Shown here piece after piece: positions 1 through 5,621 of a DNA stretch of 5,621 nucleotides. The DNA lies in the NCBI GenBank assembly GCA_950060715.1, contig CATLVA010000123.1, forward strand, positions 1 to 5,621. The letters are read 5' to 3'. This stretch comes from an uncultured Oligoflexia bacterium. GTDB lineage: Bacteria; Bdellovibrionota; Bacteriovoracia; Bacteriovoracales; Bacteriovoracaceae. Within the stretch, counting starts at the first letter, position 1. Each line of letters begins with the position of its first letter. Position numbers and translations under genes: made by a program. The notes below the pieces were generated by a model, which saw nothing but the letters and a program-made list of their open reading frames with translations, searched no databases and was not told where the DNA came from.

Positions 1-2000
1 TTTTGGCCCTGGTTATCGCATTAGGGATGCTAGTTTATAACTCCGTTGTTATTGCTGAGAACTTTGTTCGTTTACAGCAAGAAGAAGATATGGAACCAAT
101 CCCAGCAGCACTAGAGTCTGTTAAACAACTTTGGCTTCCTATCACTTCAACGGCATTTACAACAATTGCTGCTTTTCTTCCTATGCTTGTCACGAAAGGA
201 ATTATGGGGCAGTTTATTAAATGGATTCCAATTGTAGTTACCATTTCTCTTTTAATTTCTTTAGTTGAGTCATTCTTTTTACTTCCTATGAGGCTTCGTT
301 TTGCAGGTACGGTAAAAGAGAAGGCTAAGGAAGTTAAAAAAGATTGGTTTCAAAAATATATCGATAAATTTGAAAATTTTATGAGATCTGCTGTTAAGCA
401 TAGATATTTAGTTTTCTTTGCTTTCGGTGCTATTCTTATCGGTTGTTTCGTTCTTATGGGCAAAGGAAACAAATTCATTCTCTTTCCTGCTGAACAGACA
501 GAGATTTATCTGGGACGCATTGAAATGCCTAGAGGAACTAGCCTAGAGGAAACTCGAGCTGAAATGAATAAGATTGAAAAGAAGATGGAAAAGGTACTTG
601 GGGATTGGCAAAAAGGCGTCGTTATTAGGGCCGGTATTTCTTCTATGGGACCAACTGATCCAAAAGGAGCAATTGGGGATAATCATGGTTTATTTACGAT
701 TTATGCAACTGACTATGCTAAGTACAATATTAACTATCTCGAATATTTAGAGAAAATGAGAACCGTTAAGTCTGACAAAGCTGTTGATCTTGAATGGCAA
801 GAAATGGTTAACGGTCCGCCTGTCGGTGAACCGATCAACGCTACCTTTAGATCGAATGATGTAAAAGCTCTAGATGATATGCTTGGGAAGATTATGGATG
901 AGCTGGGACAAGTTCCAGGAGTCATGAATCTCAAAGTGGATGATATTTTAGGAGAGGAAGAGGTAAAGGTTAAGGTTAACTACGCCAAGGCAGATAGACT
1001 TGGTTTAACAGTTGATTCGATAGGAAATGCCATTAGAACTGCTCTTTCTGGGACAATGGTTTCTAAGGTGACTCTTAATAACAAAGAAGTAGATATTAAT
1101 GTTCGTTACAAAGACGAGAGCCGAATCGATAATAAAAATATCGAAGAGATCAAGGTTATGGATTCGTTAGGTAACTTAGTACCAGTTGGAACCGTTGCTA
1201 ATATGGATACCACTAATGGACAGTTTGAAATTAAACGTTTTGATTTTAAACGCTCAAAAACTTTGACTGGAAATGTTGATGAGAAATTAATTACAAGTTT
1301 TCTTGCTAACAAAAAACTAAAAGAGATCTTTATGAAATACTCATCAGAGTACCCTGAAGTATCTCTGGTTTTTGGGGGACAAGAAGAGTCGACCAAAGAG
1401 AGTATGCAGTCTCTGGGGGAGGCACTTCTATTAGCTTTAATGGGAATCTTTGCGCTCTTAGTATTCTTGTTTAGCTCTTATTTAAGACCTTTTATTATCA
1501 TGACTACGATTCCTCTGGGACTGGTTGGTTTCTCGATTGCATTCTTTTTGCATCAAAGACCAATATCTTTCCTTGCAATGATTGGAGTTATTGGACTTGC
1601 AGGTATTATAGTTAACTCAGGAATTATTCTTATCTCTTTTATCGACCAACTTAAGGAAGAAGGAAAACTTTCTATGGAGGAGATTCTTGCTAAGGCTTCC
1701 GGTATGAGGTTAAGAGCTGTTTTTGTTACCTCTTTAACAACAATTTCAGGTCTAATTCCAACTGCCTATGGGATTGGTGGAAGTGATGCGATGCTTGTGC
1801 CGATGACACTTGCCATGGCCTGGGGATTAACCTCGGGTACTATTCTGACTCTTATTTGGGTTCCATGTGCTTATGCGATCTTAGAAGATTGGACTAGCTT
1901 TCTAAACAGAAAGGTCTTGAAAAGATCAAAACAAGAAATTGTATCAAAATCAGATTCGAGCCCGATGTCTGAAGAAGCTAGTTTAGGTGGAGTTCAGTAA
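1..2000 (+). CDS. RND-family efflux permease (AcrB-like), C-terminal ~665 residues; 5' end outside window
   Basis: Inner-membrane subunit of a tripartite pump that, in this family, exports drugs, lipids or other amphiphiles using the proton gradient. The frame is open from base 3; by alignment with AcrB about 395 N-terminal residues are missing, so the TTG at base 3 is not the start. Numbering from base 3: TM4 is about 1-22, TM5 47-66, TM6 74-98 (with the typical ESFFLLP), TM7 133-155, the second large periplasmic region 156-470, TM8 474-494, TM9 497-517, TM10 522-547, TM11 571-592 and TM12 598-627, followed by a hydrophilic tail. TM4 reads GMLVYNSVVIAENF, so AcrB Asp407/Asp408 become Tyr12/Asn13; Glu19 (AcrB Glu414) is kept. 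TM10 has IIVNSG, placing Asn538 at AcrB Lys940. Arg569 and Thr576 match AcrB Arg971 and Thr978. The adaptor and outer-membrane partners are not in view. Family assignment is firm; substrate is unknown. Confidence 0.95.
   Translation, partial: LALVIALGMLVYNSVVIAENFVRLQQEEDMEPIPAALESVKQLWLPITSTAFTTIAAFLPMLVTKGIMGQFIKWIPIVVTISLLISLVESFFLLPMRLRFAGTVKEKAKEVKKDWFQKYIDKFENFMRSAVKHRYLVFFAFGAILIGCFVLMGKGNKFILFPAEQTEIYLGRIEMPRGTSLEETRAEMNKIEKKMEKVLGDWQKGVVIRAGISSMGPTDPKGAIGDNHGLFTIYATDYAKYNINYLEYLEKMRTVKSDKAVDLEWQEMVNGPPVGEPINATFRSNDVKALDDMLGKIMDELGQVPGVMNLKVDDILGEEEVKVKVNYAKADRLGLTVDSIGNAIRTALSGTMVSKVTLNNKEVDINVRYKDESRIDNKNIEEIKVMDSLGNLVPVGTVANMDTTNGQFEIKRFDFKRSKTLTGNVDEKLITSFLANKKLKEIFMKYSSEYPEVSLVFGGQEESTKESMQSLGEALLLALMGIFALLVFLFSSYLRPFIIMTTIPLGLVGFSIAFFLHQRPISFLAMIGVIGLAGIIVNSGIILISFIDQLKEEGKLSMEEILAKASGMRLRAVFVTSLTTISGLIPTAYGIGGSDAMLVPMTLAMAWGLTSGTILTLIWVPCAYAILEDWTSFLNRKVLKRSKQEIVSKSDSSPMSEEASLGGVQ
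1985..1992 (+). promoter_or_regulatory. Ribosome binding site for the TetR-type regulator, inside the pump gene
   Basis: AGGTGGAG lies 7 bases before the ATG at 2000 and is a strong Shine-Dalgarno match. It sits within the last codons of the RND gene, and the stop TAA (1998-2000) shares its last A with the ATG, giving TAATG. This fixes the regulator start and suggests translational coupling of pump and regulator. Confidence 0.8.
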
Positions 2001-2602
2001 TGAATGATTCTACTAAAGAGAAGATTTTAAAAGCCGCTCACCAGCTTTTTGCCCAAAAGGGAATGTATGGTGTAAGCGTAAGAGATATTGCTAAGGCCTG
2101 CGACGTAAATGTCGCGGCCATAAATTACCACTTTAGTAATAAAGAAAATCTTTATGCTCAGACAATTTTATCTGCGATTGAAACAGTCGAAACTGAAATA
2201 AATCAAATCTACGTAGAACTTGAAGATACACATCCATTGAATTTCTCTTTAAAGATTATGGATTACTTTATGCAAAACTCCGAAGATTTGCGTTCAGTAT
2301 TTATCATGATCTCATCCAGCGATGACGCTCCGGTTGAGATGTTAGAGCATATGCAAAAGTATAAGGGACCTCCTGGGTTGAAGACATTAGGAGAGTCCAT
2401 TCTCAAGCATTATCCTAAGGCGACGGAGGAAGATATTCTTTGGTTCTCTCGGTCGATTATAGGGATCATCATGCATAAGGCGATGATTATGTGTAACCGT
2501 TCTATTTGTACTTCGATGCAAGAAGTCGGTATTACCTTCGATACATTCAGGGAAGATTTAGAGCGACTAGTTAAAGCACTCTTAAGGGATTTGCCTGAGT
2601 AA
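2000..2602 (+). CDS. TetR/AcrR-family transcriptional regulator
   Basis: A 200-residue DNA-binding protein, a normal length for the TetR family. The N-terminal three-helix domain is clear: residues 5-21 (KEKILKAAHQLFAQKG) form helix 1, and residues 25-52 hold the helix-turn-helix with VRDIAKACDVNVAAINYHF and the classic F-x-NKENLY ending. The C-terminal ligand and dimer domain (about 60-200) is mostly helical and not specific enough to name a ligand. It contains a small cluster of Met, His and Cys at 158-173. The start is set by the strong ribosome binding site and the one-base overlap with the RND gene. By family habit it would repress the adjacent pump operon in response to an exported compound, but the operator would lie upstream of the window and cannot be seen. 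Being last or middle in the pump operon would make the control autoregulatory. Confidence 0.93.
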   Translation: MNDSTKEKILKAAHQLFAQKGMYGVSVRDIAKACDVNVAAINYHFSNKENLYAQTILSAIETVETEINQIYVELEDTHPLNFSLKIMDYFMQNSEDLRSVFIMISSSDDAPVEMLEHMQKYKGPPGLKTLGESILKHYPKATEEDILWFSRSIIGIIMHKAMIMCNRSICTSMQEVGITFDTFREDLERLVKALLRDLPE

Positions 2603-2626
2603 AACTGTTTTTATTTGATTATCACT

Positions 2627-2670
2627 ATCGTCTCGCAGAGAATTAACTTATGAATTTAATGCGAGACGGT
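2627..2670 (+). promoter_or_regulatory. Two-tier inverted repeat enclosing the start codon of the LplT-PlsC gene
   Basis: CGTCTCGC (2629-2636) is perfectly complementary to GCGAGACG (2661-2668), extended outward by a T-G wobble and an A-T pair (2627-2628 with 2669-2670). Inside it, ATTAA (2642-2646) pairs with TTAAT (2656-2660), which abuts the outer arm directly. As RNA this is a 15-pair hairpin with a 5-base bulge AGAGA (2637-2641) and a 9-base loop (2647-2655) that contains the ATG at 2650. The bulge is also the only Shine-Dalgarno-like purine run before that ATG. No T-run follows, so it is not a terminator. Whether it acts in RNA (control of initiation), in DNA (operator), or not at all cannot be told from sequence. 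Confidence 0.5.
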
Positions 2671-4521
2671 CGTTTCTGGCCTTTATTTTGGACCCAGTTT
2701 TTTGGAGCATTCAACGATAATGTTTTTAAGAATGCTCTTGTGTTACTCATCACTTTCAAAGCCTATAAGCTAGGGGCAGTTAGTCCTGAGCAGATGGTGG
2801 CATTGAGCGGTGGAATTTTCATTCTTCCATTTTTTTTGTTCTCGGCCACGGCAGGGCAAATTTGCGATAAATTTCCCAAACACAAGTTAATTTTCTTAAT
2901 CAAGATTTGGGAAATCATAGTCATGGTTGTGGGTGCTGTTGGTTTTTATACCGGAAGTATTGAGACCTTACTTTTAACTTTATTTTTTATGGGCCTACAG
3001 TCTACCTTTTTTGGTCCCATCAAATATTCTATCTTGCCTGAACTACTCAAAGAAGATGAGTTGGTAAAAGGAAATGCTCTCGTTGCATCTGGTACATTCA
3101 TTTCTATTCTTCTTGGAACGATTTTGGGTGGTGCTTTTATAGGACTTGAAAGCTGGGCCGGAGAAACGACAGGAGTAGCGGTAATTATTTTTGCTGGTAT
3201 TGGTACTTTTTTTGGAAGTAGAGTGAAGCCGCTTAAAGCTGCCAACGTAAACTTAAAAATTGAATGGGGTCTTATTAAGCCTACTTGGCAAATTGTTAAA
3301 GTCACCAGAAGCATTAAGTCGGTATTCCTTGCGGTACTAGGGATTTCTTGGTTTTGGTTTTTAGGAGCTGCGCTGTTATCTATGTTTCCTACTTATGGGA
3401 AAAACGTGTTGGGAACAAACTCGGATGTGGTAACGCTGTTTCTTGCCATGTTCAGTATTGGAGTCGGGGTTGGTAGCCAGATTTGCGAAAAGCTAAGTCA
3501 TAAACAAGTTGAGCTTGGACTAGTTCCTTTTGGTACTGTTGGAATTAGTTTATTTGTCATAGATTTATATTTTGTCGGCGAACCGAACTTGGGTCTAAGT
3601 AATATTGGAATTGAAGAGTTTCTTAAGTATCCCGTTCATTGGCGAATTTTAATTGATCTGTTTATGCTTTCCGTTTTTTCCGGTTTCTTTATTGTTCCGC
3701 TTTACACCTTTATTCAATCAAGAAGTCAGGAAGGGGAGAGGTCTCAAGTTATAGCTGGACTGAATATTATCAATGCACTGTTTATGGTTTCATCTGCTAT
3801 TGTTTTAACTCTTTTGTACGGAGTAGGTCTAAGTGTTCCTGAGATTTTTGGTGTGTGGGGGATTTTGAACCTTATTGTGGCCTTTTATATTTATACCGTT
3901 ATACCAGAATATTTGATGCGCTTTTTGGCGATGATTTTAACTTGGCTTGTTTACCGGCTGAAAGTGAAGGGATTGGATAATATTCCGGAAAATGAAGGCT
4001 GTATCATAGTTTGTAATCATATTTCTTTTGTTGATTGGCTGATCGTTTCTGCAGGAGTGCGACGGCCTATGCGTTTTGTCATGTGGTATAAATTTATGCA
4101 GCTACCTTTGATAGGTTTTCTCTTTCGGGATGCGAAGGTCATTCCAATCGCATCAAAAAAAGAAAATCCGGAGATTTTAGATCAAGCCTACGATGAAATA
4201 TCGAAGGCTTTGGCCGCAGGGGAAGTTATTTGTCTCTTTCCTGAGGGAGAAATTACTCATGATGGAAAGCTTAATAATTTTAAGCCAGGGATCGAGCGAA
4301 TCCTTGAGCGAAATCCAGTGCCCGTGATACCTATGGTTCTTACCGGTTTATGGGGTAGTTTCTTTAGTCGCGCCCATGGAGGAAAGGCATTAAGTAAACC
4401 TTCAGTCATTATAAAAAGGCTCTTTTCTCGCGTTCATTTAGATATTTATGCCCCTTGGAGTCCTAATATTGTTAAGGCAAAAGATCTAGAAGATTTTTAT
4501 CGAAAAAAGCTTGATAACTAG
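2650..4521 (+). CDS. LplT-like MFS transporter fused to PlsC-type acyltransferase (lysophospholipid uptake and re-acylation)
   Basis: A 623-residue bifunctional inner-membrane protein. Residues 1 to about 420 are a 12-helix major facilitator domain of the LplT type: FFGAFNDN (17-24) matches AFGDN of E. coli LplT, with Asp23 at the position of Asp30; GQICDKFPKHK (69-79) is the loop 2-3 motif A; GPIKYSILPEL (122-132) is a hallmark of this branch. Residues about 425-623 are a glycerolipid acyltransferase: NHISFVD gives the HX4D catalytic pair His457/Asp462, FPEG is at 530-533, and PVIPM at 558-562 is the fourth motif. Known family role: LplT flips lysophospholipids into the inner leaflet and the acyltransferase restores the missing acyl chain. 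The third, AMP-binding acyl-ACP synthetase domain of longer relatives is absent, and no such gene follows. The start at 2650 is preferred for its AGAG at 2637-2640; ATG 2659 is an alternative. Exact acyl donor and substrate are inferred. Confidence 0.9.
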   Translation: MNLMRDGRFWPLFWTQFFGAFNDNVFKNALVLLITFKAYKLGAVSPEQMVALSGGIFILPFFLFSATAGQICDKFPKHKLIFLIKIWEIIVMVVGAVGFYTGSIETLLLTLFFMGLQSTFFGPIKYSILPELLKEDELVKGNALVASGTFISILLGTILGGAFIGLESWAGETTGVAVIIFAGIGTFFGSRVKPLKAANVNLKIEWGLIKPTWQIVKVTRSIKSVFLAVLGISWFWFLGAALLSMFPTYGKNVLGTNSDVVTLFLAMFSIGVGVGSQICEKLSHKQVELGLVPFGTVGISLFVIDLYFVGEPNLGLSNIGIEEFLKYPVHWRILIDLFMLSVFSGFFIVPLYTFIQSRSQEGERSQVIAGLNIINALFMVSSAIVLTLLYGVGLSVPEIFGVWGILNLIVAFYIYTVIPEYLMRFLAMILTWLVYRLKVKGLDNIPENEGCIIVCNHISFVDWLIVSAGVRRPMRFVMWYKFMQLPLIGFLFRDAKVIPIASKKENPEILDQAYDEISKALAAGEVICLFPEGEITHDGKLNNFKPGIERILERNPVPVIPMVLTGLWGSFFSRAHGGKALSKPSVIIKRLFSRVHLDIYAPWSPNIVKAKDLEDFYRKKLDN

Positions 4522-4539
4522 CAATAAGCTAACTAAAGT
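4511..4539 (+). promoter_or_regulatory. Weak candidate sigma-70 promoter for the aminotransferase
   Basis: TTGATA (4511-4516, five of six bases of the -35 consensus) is followed after 17 bases by TAAAGT (4534-4539, four of six of the -10 consensus). Transcription would begin near 4546, about 40 bases before the proposed start codon. The -35 box overlaps the end of the upstream gene. Such matches are common by chance in AT-rich DNA, and read-through from the upstream gene is equally possible since no terminator is visible in 4522-4584. Confidence 0.25.
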
Positions 4540-4570
4540 CTGACACTGTTACGTAATAATGACCCCTAAA

Positions 4571-4578
4571 AAGGTAGG
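4571..4578 (+). promoter_or_regulatory. Ribosome binding site pointing to an ATC start of the aminotransferase
   Basis: AAGGTAGG is a Shine-Dalgarno sequence (consensus AAGGAGG with one inserted T) placed 6 bases before the in-frame ATC at 4585. No ATG, GTG, TTG or CTG in the aminotransferase frame lies within reach of it. It is the main evidence for a non-canonical start codon. Confidence 0.55.
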
Positions 4579-4584
4579 TACACC

Positions 4585-5621
4585 ATCAATTTCAAAATTA
4601 ATGTAAGCAGTGATGATATTAAGAACTTTAGCTATCCGGAGAATCCTTCTTTTGGAACTTTAATGGTTCCAGTAAGTCTTTGGTTTGATCTTACTCAAGA
4701 CAATATCTCGAATCATGAAATAAATGTAGTTTCCGAAACAAGATACTCAGTATCTGGTTTTACTTCTGTTCTGCATTATGGTCAGAGTATTTTTGAAGGT
4801 CTTAAAGCTTACAGACTTGAAAACGGTGAAGTGGGAATTTTTAGATTGGAAGATCATGCTAGAAGATTTAAGCGTTCAGCAGAAATAATGGGAATGCCAG
4901 CTTTTGATGAAGAGCTATTTATCTCTTGTGTAAAAAAATATGTGGAAACCTGTCGCGATATGGTTCCTAAGGAAGAGGGGCATAGTTTATATCTTAGACC
5001 TCTTATGTATGCGACTGATGAAGTTATAAAAGTAAAAAGCAGTGATAAATATCGTTTTATGATTCTTTCTTCTATCGTGGGTCCTTATTTTTCTTCAGGT
5101 AAAGAAGGGGTCTCTCTTTATTGCAATCAAAACTACACCCGAGCTTTTCCATTTGGAACGGGTGAAGCCAAAACAGCTGCAAATTATGCCTTATCGCTAC
5201 CTCATATGAGAAGAACACAAAGTCTTGGTTACGAGCAGACTCTCTACCTCGATGCAAATACTCATAGTCAGTTGGAAGAGCTTGGTGGAATGAATATTTT
5301 TCTTCTAAAAGGGAATACGCTAACGACGCCAGAACTTAAAGGCACAATCCTCAAAGGTGTCACTAGAGACTCAATCCTTCAAGTAGCAAAGCTATTTGAT
5401 TTAAACGTGGAAGAGAGAGCCGTTAAGTTGGAAGAAATTTTAAACCCTGGTGATGAGCTTTCGCTGTTTGCTTGTGGTACAGCTGCAACGATTGTTCCTA
5501 TTTTAGAAATTGGTTTTGATCTAAATGATAGAGAAGAATTAATGAAGGTTCAGTACCCACAAAATGAGATGGTACTCAAAATAAGAGAGCATTTAATAAA
5601 TACACAACATAATATGACCAG
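4585..5621 (+). CDS. ilvE: Branched-chain amino-acid aminotransferase, 3' end just outside window; probable ATC start
   Basis: PLP enzyme of fold type IV, long (mitochondrial/actinobacterial-like) BCAT form; it exchanges amino groups between Leu, Ile or Val and 2-oxoglutarate in the cytoplasm. Numbering from the ATC at 4585: FGT at 23-25, HYGQSIFEGLKAYR at 64-77, YLRPLMYAT around Arg138, GTGEAKTAANYALSL with the PLP lysine Lys196, EELGGMNIF with Glu232 expected to contact the PLP ring nitrogen, GTILKGVTRDSIL, and GTAATIVPI near the end. The frame is still open at 5621 after about 345 residues, close to the usual full length, so few residues are missing. An in-frame TAA at 4567-4569 limits the N-terminus. 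The first conventional start is ATG 4663, preceded by a weak GGAA, but it would remove the conserved FGT segment. ATC 4585 follows a good ribosome binding site. A one-base slip or indel in the A-run at 4568-4572 joining ATG 4559 is the other explanation. Function is firm; the start is not. Confidence 0.9.
   Translation, partial: MNFKINVSSDDIKNFSYPENPSFGTLMVPVSLWFDLTQDNISNHEINVVSETRYSVSGFTSVLHYGQSIFEGLKAYRLENGEVGIFRLEDHARRFKRSAEIMGMPAFDEELFISCVKKYVETCRDMVPKEEGHSLYLRPLMYATDEVIKVKSSDKYRFMILSSIVGPYFSSGKEGVSLYCNQNYTRAFPFGTGEAKTAANYALSLPHMRRTQSLGYEQTLYLDANTHSQLEELGGMNIFLLKGNTLTTPELKGTILKGVTRDSILQVAKLFDLNVEERAVKLEEILNPGDELSLFACGTAATIVPILEIGFDLNDREELMKVQYPQNEMVLKIREHLINTQHNMT

Noticed and set aside
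35..1396. Three - strand open frames (35-244, 734-934, 1106-1396)
   Set aside because: All lie opposite the well-conserved RND gene, are short, and show no family features or ribosome binding site.
2616..2624. Short palindrome TGATTATCA in the 2603-2649 gap as a TetR operator
   Set aside because: Arms of 4 bases are far shorter than typical TetR operators and are expected often by chance in AT-rich DNA; no second copy was noticed near it.
2946..3314. 122-codon open frame on the - strand
   Set aside because: It lies wholly inside the LplT-PlsC gene, has no recognisable domain, and its Pro/Ser/Lys-rich makeup is typical of an antisense shadow of membrane-protein codons.
4508..4531. Inverted AGCTT/AAGCT at the end of the LplT-PlsC gene as a terminator
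   Set aside because: Only 5 pairs with a 13-base loop and no following T-run; not distinguishable from chance.
4559..4606. 15-codon open frame (MTPKKVGTPSISKLM) as a leader peptide for the aminotransferase
   Set aside because: It has no Leu/Ile/Val run as attenuation leaders have, no ribosome binding site, and no terminator/antiterminator hairpin follows.
5072..5257. 61-codon - strand open frame
   Set aside because: It lies opposite the aminotransferase catalytic core, which is clearly the coding strand; no motif or ribosome binding site was seen.
5275..5295. EELGGMN in place of the EVGTMN form of the aminotransferase as a possible active-site defect
   Set aside because: The GGMN variant is, to my knowledge, normal in long-form enzymes such as the mycobacterial one; the PLP lysine and Glu232 are present.

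Overview
The window is a compact, AT-rich stretch in which all four genes lie on the + strand and almost no base is non-coding. Codon choice, gene spacing and protein types suggest a Gram-negative bacterium. The combination of an RND pump of this subtype, an LplT-PlsC fusion and a long-form branched-chain aminotransferase would fit a Bdellovibrionota/Bacteriovorax-like organism, but that placement is recollection-based inference and not proven by the sequence.

Layout: (1) bases 1-2000 are the C-terminal ~665 residues of an inner-membrane RND efflux permease whose first ~395 residues lie outside the window. (2) 2000-2602 is a TetR/AcrR-type regulator whose start codon overlaps the pump's stop codon by one base. 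(3) After 47 bases, 2650-4521 encodes a two-domain membrane protein, an LplT-like lysophospholipid transporter fused to a PlsC-type acyltransferase. (4) After 63 bases comes a branched-chain amino-acid aminotransferase that runs off the right edge just short of its end. No stretch longer than about 65 bases lacks a gene. No tRNA, rRNA, CRISPR array, insertion sequence or large repeat was seen.

The first three genes look like one transcription unit: pump, probable regulator of the pump, and a protein that could recover and re-acylate lysophospholipids in the inner membrane. A shared theme of envelope protection is possible but inferred. The aminotransferase belongs to Val/Leu/Ile metabolism and may have its own weak promoter.

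The points most worth checking are: the essential proton-relay aspartate of the RND pump is replaced by Tyr; a two-tier inverted repeat places the start codon of the LplT-PlsC gene in a hairpin loop; the aminotransferase has no ATG/GTG/TTG/CTG start upstream of its conserved N-terminal region, and its best ribosome-binding site points to an ATC codon; and the LplT-PlsC fusion lacks the acyl-ACP synthetase domain found in the longer three-domain versions.
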